A stretch of DNA of 64,000 bases from Falciphora oryzae (taxonomy: Eukaryota; Ascomycota; Sordariomycetes; Magnaporthales; Magnaporthaceae), in NCBI GenBank assembly GCA_000733355.1, contig JNVV01000005.1, positions 154,371-218,370 on the forward strand, read 5' to 3'. The notes beneath the pieces are model-generated. The model was given only the letters and a program-made list of their open reading frames with translations. It had not been told where the DNA came from and ran no database searches. Numbering within the stretch: the first letter of the stretch is position 1; each line of letters begins with the position of its first letter. The position numbers and the translations under genes are program-made. Shown here one piece after another: positions 10,386 to 23,028 of the stretch.

Positions 10386-11929
10386 ATGAAGTTCTCACAC
10401 TCTGCCCTGCTGGCCCTTGTGGGCGCTGCTATCGCCACCCCTTCGCCCTCCAAGAGCTTCCAGGGCGTGCCCAGGCAGGCCGCGTCGGGCTGCTCCTCGG
10501 CCGTCACGCTCGATGCCTCGACCAACGTGTTCAAGAAGTACACGCTGCACCCCAACAACTTCTACCGCTCCGAGGTCGAAGCGGCCGTCCAGTCCATGTC
10601 GGACTCCAGCCTCGCCGCGGCGGCTGCCAAGGTTGCTGACGTCGGCAGCTTCCTGTGGATGTAAGTTGGCCGATTCTGCGAGATCTCGGGGGCTCCAAGG
10701 CGGGAAAGGCGCTGCGGGCGCTTGCAGGGTAGCCCCAGGGGCAAGGAAGGGAACAGTGACGCTAGTATCGATCTATCAAACGGTCATGTCGTTGCCGCTC
10801 ACTGACCGGCTGTCCCATGTGTGAAACAGCGACACGATCAGCGCCATTTCCAGGATCGAGACTGCGATTGCCGACGTCCCCTGCAACCACATCCTCGGCC
10901 TCGTCATCTACGACCTTCCCGGCCGCGACTGCGCCGCCAAGGCTTCCAACGGCGAGCTGAAGGTTGGCGAGCTGAACAAGTACAAGACGCAATACATTGA
11001 CCGTAAGCGACAACCCGCCCTCATCCCTGAACCATCCCGTTATCCGCTACCCGCTTCCCCCGCCCTTTCACACCCCTGCAGGTCTTTGTGGAGTCGCGGG
11101 ACGGGATCGGATGACGTCTCCGTTGAGTATTTTTCTACGCACACCCCTTGCTGACATGGTTATTTTGTTTCTTCGCTTTACAGCCATTGCCAAGCTCCTG
11201 AAGCAGCACTCTAACACGGCCTTCGCGCTCCTGATCGAGCCTGACTCGCTGCCGAACCTGGTCACCAACGCGGACCTGCAAACGTGCAGGAGCAGCGCCT
11301 CGGGCTACCGGGACGGCGTCGCCTACGCGCTCAGGACGCTCAATCTGCCCAACGTGGTGCAGTACATCGACGCGGGCCACGGCGGCTGGCTCGGCTGGAA
11401 CGACAACCTCAAGCCCGGCGCCCAGGAGCTCGCAAAGGCCTACAAGGCCGCCGGCAACCCCAAGCAGTTCCGCGGCTGGGCCACCAACGTGGCCGGCTGG
11501 AACGCCTGGGACCTGACGCCGGGCGAGTTCTCGGGCGCCTCGGACGCGCAGTGGAACAAGTGCCAGAACGAGAAGATCTACGTCCAGACCTTCGCCCCCC
11601 TGCTCAAGTCGGCGGGGATGCCCAACCACGCCATCGTCGACACGGGCCGCAACGCCGTCCAAGGGCTGCGCGAGGAGTGGGGCCACTGGTGCAACGTCAA
11701 CGGCGCCGGGTTCGGCGTCCGCCCGACCGCCAACACGGGCCTCGAGCTCGCCGACGCCTTCGTCTGGGTCAAGCCCGGCGGCGAGTCCGACGGCACCAGC
11801 GATACGAGCGCCACCCGCTACGACAGCTTCTGCGGCAAGAGCGACGCCTACAAGCCCTCGCCCGAGGCCGGCCAGTGGAACCAGGCCTACTTTGAGATGC
11901 TCCTCCAGAACGCCAACCCGCCCTTTTAA
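10386..11929 (+). CDS. Secreted glycoside hydrolase family 6 (cellobiohydrolase/endoglucanase), no CBM1
   Basis: Inverting cellulase cleaving beta-1,4-glucan, secreted. Exons 10386-10660, 10830-11002 and 11184-11929 give 397 residues. A signal peptide (MKFSHSALLALVGAAIATP) is followed directly by the catalytic barrel; there is no cysteine-rich cellulose-binding module or Ser/Thr linker. GH6 marks: YDLPGRDCAAKASNGEL (catalytic-region Asp, ~residue 120), LLIEPDSLPNLV (Asp ~169, proposed acid), YIDAGHGGWLGW, GHWCNVNGAGFGVRPT and FVWVKPGGESDGTSD. The size and missing CBM resemble the short single-domain GH6 paralogues of Sordariomycetes rather than the main CBM-bearing CBH2. Whether loops make it processive (CBH) or open (endoglucanase) cannot be decided here. 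Introns of 169 and 181 nt are long for this genome. Confidence 0.95.
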
Positions 11930-12580
11930 GGGAAGAGGAGGGGAAGCAGCGACCCCTGCAGCGGTAGCCTCTGGCCTACTCTCTCCCTTTGTTTCTCTTC
12001 TTTCTTCGCCATAAGGGCTCCCTCTAGAAAAAAAAGAAGAAAAAAAAAAAAAGGTACACGCGTCAAATCTCCTTGGAAAGCACAAGATGCGATCGCCAAT
12101 ATCGAAACACGTGGGTAAGGTAGGTAGCTAGCCGTGTCAGACTGCAGCACTACGGCCATGGTAAAATGTGGAGGTTGGACACGACAATAACAGGCCTGCC
12201 GCAAAGAAGGACTCATTTCTCCTCGCCTTTCTGGTTTCAGTTGTACATATACCTCGCTCGTATATACATATACCGACTGATAACACTCGTTTGCATCGTA
12301 TTCCCCCCTGGGACCATTACTTAAAACGTAAATCTTTATGACCCGCGAACCGGCCGCTCCTTTTTTTTAGATCTCGTCTCTGTGTCTATCCGTCGTCTGT
12401 GTCTGCCGCACACGTGAAGTCCTTTATTGCTTTATCCCCATTTTTTACCTCACCACTCTTTCAATGTCAAGCTCTATTTTAATAACCAACGCCCCATCAC
12501 TGACCCGAATATTCGCCCCAAACTCCAGCTGTCCAGCGTTGCATCTAAACCCACAACCAAGGCTCGCCCGGCAATCGGGA
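11930..12580. other. Convergent intergenic region GH6/synaptojanin-like gene
   Basis: About 650 bases holding two 3' ends. Contains an A-rich purine tract (about 12028-12052), a TAGGTAGG-type motif (12117-12126) and repeated TATATAC elements near 12245-12275 that could serve 3'-end formation. No gene seen. Confidence 0.5.
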
Positions 12581-15500
12581 TCATGTCGGCTTGAGGGTCT
12601 TCCATCCACTCAGCTCGTTGCCGTTATCACCAAGAAGGTCCGTATCGCTTGCTGGCAGCACACCGTGTCGTGCTGCTGCATACTCTGGTTTCGGTTTCTG
12701 CGCCGGTATCGTCGGTTTCCTAGCCGGAAGCGCTGGCGGCAGCTGTCCCTGCCCTGTAGCTGACCCGACCCCCGCTCCCACCACCCTGGCCGGCGGTCTG
12801 CGGATGGGCATTGTCTCTGGAACGCTCCTCCTAGGAGGCACGGCAACGGGTTGCACCGTGGCCGCAAACGATTGTCCGTGAGTATGATTCTGCTCTTGTC
12901 CCTGTCGCTGTCTTTGCTCAAACTGGCCGTTGGGGTCCTCATCAAGATATTGCTGCTGCTGGTTCCTTGGGGTGCTAGCATCCAGCCGCGCCGCTGACTC
13001 CCGCATACTTGTCGACGCCCGTCCCGGCGACCTCGGCCGCTGCGCCACTGCCATCTCGCTGCTCTGCTGGATTGTCGGACTGCCCGCGGGAGAGATGTTC
13101 GCGAGGTGCGCCGGCTTCTTGGCCACAGGAGGCGGTGCCTTCGCCTTTTGAGTTGTAAGAGAGCCGCTGGATGCTGCCGAGGTAGGTCGGGGCGGAGGCG
13201 GTGTCGGAACGGCTTTCCTCGGCACAGCCATATCTGGCGGCGGAAGAATCTTAGTCTGTGTCCTGGCCGCCGCTGGCAGGGTCGAGGCTCGAGGAGGCAC
13301 TGCTGATGTCGCTGTCGCTGTTGCTGCGGAGCTGGCCTGGCGTCTTGGAGGTGGCGGTGGAGGAGTTTCGTCCCCCTGCGGTGGGAGCATTTCATGTTCA
13401 GAAGACGTCGTCGCATTGGCTCGGAAGACGCCGGTGGTAGCTCTTCCGGGCAGGGAGGAGGGGTCGAAGGGCGGCGGCAGGAGTTTCCGAGTGGGTTGGC
13501 TCGAGGCTGATGAAGAGAGCATGACCGAGTTGTTGACATGCTCGTAAGGCGACGTGGAAATGCTCGAGAAGGACGAGAGCCTCGATTCGGCCCTGGGCAC
13601 CGTGACCCAGTCAGGCTCCTCCGTCGGCACAAACGGGTTAGGTGGCCGGTTCGGGTTGAGGACCGTGGAGTGGTTAGCCGGCGGCTTGGGCGGAACGATG
13701 GCCGAGCGGGCCGGCCTGCCGTTGTCCAGCCACCACTTCTGCCGGTCCGAGCTCGCCGGCGGCAGACCGGGCTCAATAGAGTCGTAGCCTACGAGGTCCT
13801 CGTCGTCCGTGTCGTCAGCCGTCATGACGCTGTTGACGTCGCCCACATCGGCTCTTCGGCGCTCGTAGATCTCCCTGCTGAACTTCTCCCGCAGCGCCTC
13901 GTCGACAATGTTGACTGTGCACTCGAACGTGGCGTAGACTGGCCGGTGGTCTGAGAAGCGCAAGGGGGCCGAGTTATACGAGAGCTGGCGGATGTTGCTT
14001 CCCTTCCGCAGTATCCGGTCCGTCCATGCGGGAATCCGTGCCTTTTCAGAAGAGTCGTATTCGTCGCGTCCAAGATCGAACTTGTACGTGGGCAGGAAGT
14101 TGATCCGGGCCTCAGAGTAGTAGGGGAACGCGAGGCCAGCAACCATTTGGAGGTTAAGCTGTGGAGAGAAGGCCACACGTCAGTGTGAGCAAACAGGAAT
14201 CGAGCATCAGGGCAGGCCTATTAACCGAAGCATACCTGATCATTCTCGTAGAGATGCGGGAGGTCTCGTCGCCTGATCAGCTCGAGAGCGTTCTCCCTGC
14301 TCAACCCGATTCGGTAGTTGAAGTCGCCGAGCCAGATAACAGTGTCTACACCACTCATGTCAGTCTCGCCCGTAAAAAGAAAGTCAAGCCGTGCAGTGCG
14401 AGCACTTACCATGGTCATCGATACCCCTATTTCTCTGGAATCTCAGGCCGTGGTGGATGGTGGCATAGTCCTTGTTCCTCTCCTCGTAGTTGCCAAAGCC
14501 GGCAGCAAGATGGGCCGTGACAAAGCAGATCTGCGTGTTCGCGTAGTCCAGCCTGATGGCCACCGCGCCCTTGTTTCCGGCCATTCCTGACATGCCCGTC
14601 TTTTTTACGCTACCTTCGACGTTCTTGATGCTTTTCAGTGCAGAGGCTTTGACAAAGATGCACAGGGCCGCGCCGACGAGCTGCCCGCTTCGGAGAAGCA
14701 GGTACTTCTCCCTGCCTTCCTTAGCAGCATTATAGTTGAGGGTATTCTTGACTGCGTTCTCCCACAGCTGCTTCACCCGAGGGTCGCTGTTCATTATTTG
14801 CTGGGGGCTTAGCTCGACGATTTCTTGGAATCCGACTGCTACAATATCTGGTTGATCCGACCCGAGCTCCGGTGGGCGGAGCCATGCCGACAGGTCGTCC
14901 CTGATTCCCTCAGTGCGGCCGTTGAGGTTGAAGGTCCCGACCAAGATTTTGATGGTCTTTGACGTCGAGAACTGGGCATTGCGTTTGCTGAGCTCTGCAG
15001 CGACGTAGTCGCTGATGGGGTCGTACAAAACGACGGGCGTTTGACCGTATATGCGGCCAAGGAGAATGTCAATGGTGTTCTGCCGCGACTTGTCGGCAAA
15101 GTTGTTGATGTAGAGCCGTGTTGCTGACTTGCGGGCATCGGCAATGGCCCCGGCCAGCGACATCTTGCCGTGGCGGGTAAACGACGACTTGAGGGCGCCA
15201 GTGCCGGCGTAGATCCGGGACAGCGAGTCGCCGTTGTCGGCCCACAGGCTGGAGTGCCTCATCCAGAAATCCGACGGCGCGCTGTGTCCCCTGTGGTCCA
15301 GGAACGTCTCGATGGCCATCTTGGATATGTTGGTCTGGATTAGGTTCGTTCGGTCGAGACAGTCGAGACAGTTCGTCCTGAAAACGCCCTCCTGCTGCAG
15401 GACAACCACATAGCGCCCGGGGTTTGAGGACTGCTGTCTGTTCCCGTCGTCGCCATCCGTTGTGGTCTCAGCGAGATAGTAGGCAAACCCGTCAGCCGAG

Positions 15501-16867
15501 CTCTCGATATGGCCGCGAATCTGCTGAGCAGCTTCGTATCCCTGAGGACCCTTGGTCTCGGCGTGAAAGTCGTACTCGGTCGCCCTCAGGAGTGCGTGGT
15601 CTTGCTGCTTCTCGCCACGACGGCTCAGGGGGCAGTGCTGGATGCCATAACGGAACAGCTGACTGAGCTCGACTTCTCCCGGCTTGGATTCACTAAGAAG
15701 GTTGATGACGTGCACCGCACCATACGTCTGCTCCAGCTCCTCGAAGTGCTTGTTGAAGGCCGGCTGCGCGCCGTCGGGCGACCTGGTGATGGTGATCTTC
15801 TGGTGGCCGGGCAGGAGCCCAGCGGCCTGCTCCCAGAAGATGGGGACAGACCCGCGCACCTGGGCATAGGAGAAGACGACGCCAGAGGGACTCCAGTAGA
15901 TGGTCTCGGTCTCGACGAAGTTGGCCACATTGCCGTCATCGTCGATGCCTCGAGAGTTGAAGCGAGTGCCGGCCCTGCGGCAGGAAAGCCGAGAGATGAC
16001 GGTCAGATAGGACGGCATCCCCGCCCTGGACTCTCGCAGCGGGGCCGAGGACTGCGGGATCGTCATGGTCAAACAGAAACCACGGATAGCCGAGGTGAGG
16101 AAGCGAGCGGCGTCGAGAGCCTCCCTGTCCCGCGGCATGAGGCGCGAGCGGAACTGGACCAGGGGGTCTATCATGTACGAGTTCCAGAGGAAGGACTCGT
16201 CAAAGTTGTCGATGTCGAAGGTAGAGGCGTCCACGGACCTATCCTGCAGTCGGTTGGTGAGGTCGAAGTCGGTACTATAGTAGAAGCTTCCATTGCTCAG
16301 CAGCTTCTGGACCTCGTGGCAGGGGTGCTCGACCGTGGGGTCCCTCCGGCTCAGGGCGTAATCGTCGAGGTCGTTTGGGTCGGCCGAAAGCACGTCGTCG
16401 TATTCGTTCGTGGTGAGACAGAAGAACTCGACCATGGCGATGCGCTCGATGGTCTCGCCGGGCCGGAGAGTGGCGACGCGCGTGGCCTGGGTTATGACGC
16501 AGATGAAGACATCGCGGCCGATAGAGAGCAGGCCGAGGGTGCCGTAGATGGGGCGTGGGGTCAGGGGCCGGTACTCGTTCAGCAGCTTCCTATTGCTGGG
16601 AGCGAACTCGACTATGCACTTGGCGGCGGCGGACTCGCCCGGGCGGGGCCGCGCCGGGGCGAAGGAGCCGTTTGTGAAGGCATCATCGCTGTGGCTGTGG
16701 CGGAAGATCAGGGCGTGGGACTGCGAGACGATGGCGATGGAGCGGTTGGGGTACTCGCGGATCAGCAGCTGGCTGGACTTGTCCGAGGAGGGCGCCTGGC
16801 CGCTCCAGAGGGTCGAGGCCGAGGCGGCGCTGGAGGCGGACGTCGACGGGGGCGGAAACTCCATCAT
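12581..16867 (-). CDS. Synaptojanin-like phosphoinositide phosphatase (SAC1 domain + inositol 5-phosphatase)
   Basis: Dual-domain lipid phosphatase of the Inp51/52/53 group, acting on PI(4,5)P2 and monophosphoinositides at the plasma membrane and endosomes. Exons 16867-14410, 14345-14236 and 14158-12581 give 1,381 residues. SAC domain: about 40-600, with the catalytic P-loop CLDCLDRTN near residue 500, an intact CX5R(T) motif, so the SAC domain should be active. 5-phosphatase domain: about 635-980, with GTFNLNG, PDIVAVGFQEIVELS, GNKGAVAIRL, WLGDFNYRI, RIPAWTDRIL and SDHRPVYATF. The last ~350 residues are disordered and proline-rich, with PPPPPPRR- and PPPRPT-type stretches likely to bind SH3 domains, as in yeast Inp52/53. 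Which of the yeast paralogues it matches cannot be told. Confidence 0.95.
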
Positions 16868-18759
16868 TTTGGACGGTGTTGGTCGCCGGGCTGGCCCACG
16901 GCGGCGGAGTCGGCGTCGGGGGAAGCGAAAGCGGTCTGCTCCGGCGGCTAGTCTGGGTGTTGCTGCGCCAATTGACCGCCGCCCGTCATCGCAGAATTCG
17001 CGGGCAAGGACGAGACAGGTTCTGTGCGCGCTGCGGCTTTTCGGTGGAGGCTCTTGGATCGTCGGCCGCCCATCAGGCGAGCTGTCCCGTCGCTCACTCG
17101 CTTGCCTGCGTCGATCCTCCGCCGCGGGATACAGACCTGTAACGCCCTACCGGCCCAGCGCATACTGCCTAGACTGCCGCTGCAACGACGCAGGTCGCCC
17201 GCTGGTGGGCCAGCAGTCAGCCGCACGTGCCGTGAGTGGTCTGGCTGCCGAGTGGTGGGGGCAAGCCTCTGAGCGCGCAGTGAACACTTTGCTTGTTGGT
17301 GCCCAAGCGATAGCGGCGGTATCGAATTCAATTGGCGAGTGCGGCCTTTTTTTCCGACGAGATATAGCTCATGTATAACACATCTCATCACCGCTTCTCA
17401 GTGACCTTCTAACCTTGCTTTTTTTTTTTTTTTTTGGGCTCTCCCTCTGCTTCACTGGCCTGACTCTCTCGGGCTCAGGCAACAGCATAACTACCCCGTA
17501 AGACATATAAAACGATATGCGTGGCCTCGAGTGAGATATCATACAGCACGGAGGCCACTGGTCGCATTACTTGGTGGCTTGGAGCATTGTGTTGAGGACG
17601 CGGGCAGATATATAAAAACTGCGGCGGCCTCCCTAGGCCCGGCGTAAATTTGTCTTTTCAAATATATTCGAGCCCGAAAATGTACAAAAATTGCCTCGTC
17701 CTATCCGAATACTATGTAGGTAGGTGGTACAACTGGCCGTCAACTATTGACAAATGCCCCATGCAAGTCATAGATATTTGGGGGATGCCGGAAGGATGCC
17801 GATCCCCCACCTGGGAGCATCGCGGGAGACGGTATTGGATCGTGGATGGGTAGGGGGTTGGCCATGTAGGGCATAGAAAGTTGGTTTGACACGTCGGGGA
17901 CGTCGGCATTGCTTGCATGCGTCGGTCCCTGCGAGGGTGTCGCCGTCCCGCCTGCGTGCTGAAAGGGTTTCAGATGCAGATCATCGAGAAACAAAAATGG
18001 GAGTCCAGGACAGTGGTGTGCGACCCTGCAACTCTTGATGGCAGGCCGCTGAGGCGGTCCTGGAACTGACAGGGAGAAGAAAGAAAGCCAGACACGTGAC
18101 AACAACCCTTATGTGGATCAGGCTTCAGATTTGTTATTAGATTTAGATCATGCCTCCGCGATGGGAGGTCATTCTCTTCCTATCATGTTTATTATTGAAT
18201 CATCACCAGCCTTTGATGAGAGAAAGAAAGGAAAGCGAACCAGCGGGGAGAAAAAAAAAATCCGAAGAAACCCACCTGGTTCGCTGTGGGTCAAGGCTTA
18301 CGTCAGAGACGCAGAGCTGCAGACGGGACCCACCCACGACGCGCCCCGAGGCACGCCATGCACTGTCAAGCTCGACCTAGGCCAGGAGAAGACGGACGGG
18401 AACATCGCCCCACGCCAGCCTCCTGGAATTTATTTCCTTTTTCCAGGCGCGATTCCTCCTAGCCATCGCACCCCTTCTTTCCATCGTTTCCGACGTCGAT
18501 CTTAGCCGACGTCTTCTGATCAATCCTTCAGATCGCGCGTGCCAAGCGATAGCCTTGCGCGACTCGCCGCGTTCTTCAATTCGCATCCTCGTCGTTTTCT
18601 CTTTTCACGCCTCCAATCCTTGAACCTCTCTCGGCTCATTCGCGCTACCTCGCGCCTTGCCGCACCTGCCTGCAACCGCATTCAGACACCTGTCAGACTC
18701 GGCTCGAAGCAACTCCCTCCGCTTGTTCACCACCCAACAAAACCATTGAACTCGTTACC
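16868..18759. other. Divergent promoter region between synaptojanin-like gene and prp39
   Basis: About 1.9 kb with no recognised gene. A T17 run lies at 17419-17435, a GTAGGTAGGT motif at 17716-17725, and a pyrimidine-rich leader (18440-18759) precedes the prp39 ATG. The rest has no protein-like open frame. Confidence 0.5.
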
Positions 18760-21075
18760 ATGGCGGAATTCCACCAGCTTGGTGGCCCCGACGAGGAAAA
18801 CGCCGAAATCAAGCGGTTGAACGCCGAGGTGGTACGTTTGACAAGACACATTCTTTCGTGCGAACCAGCTCTCTGACCATGCAATTGTCCTCACCACAGG
18901 AAGCCGACCCCGACAGCTTCGAGGCCTGGGAGAAGCTTATCCGTGCCTGCGAGTCGCTTGAGGGCGGCCTGAGTCGCAACTCGAGCGCCGAGTCCCTGGC
19001 TACACTGCGCGACGCATACGACCGGTTCCTCCTCAAGTTCCCACTGCTGTTTGGATACTGGAAGAAGTATGCAGACCTCGAGTTCAACATCTCGGGCCCA
19101 GAGTCGGCTGAGATGATCTACGAGCGCGGCTGCGCAAGCATCTCGCACTCGGTTGACCTGTGGAAGGAGTACTGCTCCTTCAAGATGGAGACCACACACG
19201 TCCCGCACCTGGTCCGAGAGTAAGTCCAGACAGTGCCGTTTTCCTTCCCATGTAACCACACCATCAACAGCGTTTCCAAAAGCCAGCCGAGAAGCTGTTG
19301 CGACGGACGAGAAGATGACGGATCGAGGACTTTCGCTCGACGGTGAGATATCAACCGACGATGGCCACCTCTCCCTCTCCTGGAGTGCGCTCTCAGCCTG
19401 TCTAACCAGAACCTGGCTTCCCCGCTGCCCACAGTCCGCTCTTTTGAGATTTGCCCGCCCTCACTTAGCATGAACAGTGATCGACTGCACCTGGTGGTGG
19501 TGGGATAGTCGTTGCTTGCACAGAGAACACCCCTCTTGTATTTACACCTCTCCTCCCATGTCCCCCTTGCTATCCCGCCCCTCCCCGACCTTGCTCTACA
19601 ATCTTACAGCAGCTGACTGTCTTGACAGGCTTTTCGAGCGCGGTGCCGCCTGCGTCGGTCTCGATTTTCTTGCCCATCCATTCTGGGACAAGTATATCGA
19701 GTTTGAAGAGCGCCAAGATGCCCAGGATAAGATCTATGCCATCCTGTCACGCGTAATTCACATACCCATGCACCAGTATGCGCGCTACTACGAGAGGTTC
19801 CGCACGATGGCTGCGACACGTCCTTTGCAAGAGATGGTCACCGTCGACAGACTTGCCAGTCTGAGGTCTGAGGTCGAGGTTGAGGCTGCTAGCCGTGGCG
19901 AGGAGAAGTCCGAGAGTGAGATCGAAATCCTTATCCGTGCCAAGATCGAAGGGGCCTACTACGAGGTCTTTTCCAAGAATCAGACCGAGACGACGAAGAG
20001 GTGGACGTATGAGGCCGAGATCAAACGCCCCTACTTCCACGTGACCGAGCTGGATAACCCGCAGCTCGTCAACTGGCGCAAGTACCTTGACTTTGAGGAG
20101 CAGGAGGGCAGCTACGCGAGGATATGCTTCCTCTACGAGCGCTGTCTCGTGACGTGCGCCTTCTACGAGGAATTCTGGTTCCGGTACGCGCGTTGGATGT
20201 CAGCCCAGCCAGGCAAGACTGAGGAAGTGCGCAACATCTATCTCCGCGCCGCCACCCTCTACGTCCCCATAAGCCGACCTGGTATCCGACTACAGTACGC
20301 GTACCTTGAGGAGAGCGTTGGCCGGGTCGACGTAGCTCGAGACATCCACAACGCCATTCTAGCGAAGCTCCCTGGATGCATCGAGGTGATTATCTCGTTG
20401 GCGCACCTGGAGCGCCGCCAGAGCAACGTGGAGGCGGCGATTGCAGTCTACAAGCAGCAGATTGACTCGCCCGAGGTGGACATCTGGACCAAGGCCGTGC
20501 TTGTCACTGAGTGGGCGTATCTCCTGTGGAGGGCCAAGGGCTCAGTTGACGAGGCGCGTGCGGTGTTCCAGAAGAACGTCCAGTGGTACTCTGGCAGCCG
20601 CGAGTTCTGGCAGAAGTGGATCCAGCTCGAGCTGGAGCAGCCGACCAATGACCAGCTCGAAGCCCAGCACAGCGAACGCCTGAAAGAAATCTTCGACAAG
20701 CTCCGAGGAGAGAGCAACATGTCAATAGACTCCAAGAAGGAGCTTTGTGCGACATACCTCACGTATCTCCAGCAGCGCGGCGGAAAAGGCGCCATGGAGC
20801 AGTTCCTGCTCATTGATCGGGAGATGTTTGGGTTAGTACTGAGCCTCGAGGAAAGCGTCCAGTGTGAAATGTCCAAGCTGACTCGAATTTCTTCTTGTAG
20901 CCCCGCGTCAGTCTCTCTCTCCTCGACGGGCAAATCTGGAGCCAAAGAGAACGGAGTTGCCGTCAGCGAGGTGGACGAAGCAACCCGGCAAAAAGCCGAG
21001 GCTCGCTACTACAGCTTCTACCAGCTGCACATGGACCCAAATCCCGCGGCGCAGGGCCTTGCCAGTTTCCACTAA
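18760..21075 (+). CDS. prp39: U1 snRNP component Prp39 (HAT-repeat protein)
   Basis: HAT-repeat scaffold of the U1 snRNP that supports 5' splice-site recognition. Exons 18760-18831, 18900-19219, 19629-20831 and 20901-21075 give 589 residues. HAT-type helical pairs run through nearly the whole protein, e.g. FLLKFPLLFGYWKKYADLE, IYERGCASISHSVDLWKEY, LDFLAHPFWDKYIEFEER, VNWRKYLDFEEQEGSYARI, FWFRYARWM and FWQKWIQLELEQ. The second intron is 409 nt, long for this genome, and holds a latent 72-nt in-frame exon at 19271-19342. The third intron is 69 nt, a multiple of three without stops, so retention would also stay in frame. The main model joins conserved HAT sequence across both. Rna14-type proteins also have HAT repeats, but the spacing and the LFERGAACVGLDFLAHPFWDK block fit Prp39. 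Confidence 0.93.
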
Positions 21076-23028
21076 TCTCGACCCGAAACGGTCTCTCTAG
21101 AAGTAGCACTCCGTGATATATCTGCCGCGGTGCGTCCTCGTCTTACGTCTGCGTACGTGAAAGGGGCTCGACTTCTCTTCTTTATACTTTATAACCCTTC
21201 TCCCCTGGGTTGCCCCCATATTCTTCTTTTTCTTGTGATATTTTTGATGTACCATACACGGCAATCTTGGCTTGGCGGCTTTGTTTCCAGGGATGGGCCT
21301 GGACCGCCATTTGCGAAAAGTTTGTGGGCATATGTGGTGGTTGCGATGGATGGGCGCGATAATTTCTGCGAGTCCTCCCTAGATGCCTGGCATTTAGTCT
21401 TGATTTGAAGTTGAGCAGCGTGGTGATTATTGGGAGAGGCAGGAGGGAGAGCTTGGCGGCGACGTCGGCATTTCGGTAATGGTTCTTGTCGGACCACCTA
21501 GGCCCGGACGATTCCCCAAGGTTTGGTGGCCACCCGAGACTTGCTCTTGTACACTTTTGATTTGGCTTCCGGATACCAGGAGTCGTCGGGTGGCAACCCA
21601 AATAGTATTCCCTCTAGATAGGTACCTAGGCAATTGAAACATTGCGCTTTACTTCTGACGAGGCCTCAAAGTGTAAGGTGCACCGAGAAGCGTCATTGCC
21701 AGGGATCTTGTGGGCTGAAGACGGACAGATTGCGCCGATGGGGATTGGGTAGGAGCCGAGACATGGGACGAGTCACGAAGGGATGAACTTGATGGCCGTC
21801 GCCAGCCAGGGCTGCATGGAATTACCATGCGAAAGTGATGGTGTTTTTGAGCATTGCATTTGACTGACCACAGCTGGAGCAGGTGGCGGATGACGGGCTG
21901 CTGCTCCAGGCCGCTGGGCACGGCTGGCTAGCAGGAGGTTCAGCTGAGGCACGTGGAGATTCCCACAGTCGCCTGCACTGTCAGCTGGGCTGGTTGCCTG
22001 CCGTTCCTGTCCGCGCGACACCAAAAATGACAAGAGCATCGCCAAGATGCCGACTGAAGCGCAGCTGTCCAAGGTGAAAGAATGATAATACTAATCAAAA
22101 TAAAACCCCCGGTTGGTCGCATTTTCTCGTGTGTTTTCTTTTTTTGGTTCGCTCTCCAACCCATCGCGCTGAGCACCTCGCTCTCCTTCCCTGTCATTCC
22201 CTCTGGGTAAGATACACCGAGGACTTATCATCCTCTTTTACCTTGCGGATCCATCCTATACCCGAAGCACCAGCCGACTCCGAGCGAACAAACATTCCCC
22301 GTGGGGGCGTACATGCAAAAACGACTCGCGCAGATCGGACGAACCGGTCGGGGAATGCGTCACTTTCCTCGGCCATAAACCGTGGGTCGACAAGACGCGG
22401 CGGCGACGGTTAGCCGCGGTGATCAGGCAGGCAGGGAGCCTCGTCGCGTGCTGGAACCACAGACTTGAAGCGAAGACTAAAAATCATGGCGCCTGCCCTC
22501 GCGGGCTTGCCGTGCTGACCTTCTTTGTCTGTTCCACTTGGCTGTTTGGTTGTTCTGGGGGTTTCTTTCCGCACCCAGCGCCGTCTTTGAGTCACCTCTA
22601 GCCCAAGCCTGGCAACACCCCACCGTCCCCACCTTTTTCCCTGTCTCCTTTAATTGGGACTAGTGCGGACCGACGTCACCGCGCGCGCCACGCCTTCTCC
22701 ATCCGGGGATGAAGGTCTGGTGGCTGGCGGTTGTTGCGAACCGCTGCCCGTCGGCCGCAACCACCACCACAGGCAGGCACCAACCAGACTCGAGGCGAGC
22801 ACTAAGCCTAACGGCTGCCCGCATATCTCAACCGCTACCACCTTCCCATATTGCTGAAGCCTCTGGGGGCCCTGCTGCAAACCATCAACCTTGAAATCGC
22901 ATATTCACCCGCCGCACTCGGTCCTGCCCAACCACCCACCCAACGCCCGTCCCCCGCGCATACCTGTTTGGTGATAGTGGCGGCCGCCGAGGCAGTAACG
23001 CGCTGGCGTCGCCGCCACAGGGGCCAAA
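21076..23028. other. Intergenic region prp39 to hypothetical gene
   Basis: About 1.95 kb. It should hold the prp39 3' end and the promoter and leader of the 23029 gene. A GGTACCTAGG palindrome lies at 21621-21630. The 22550-23028 stretch is C/T-rich, like a leader. Short open frames on both strands show no family features. Confidence 0.5.
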
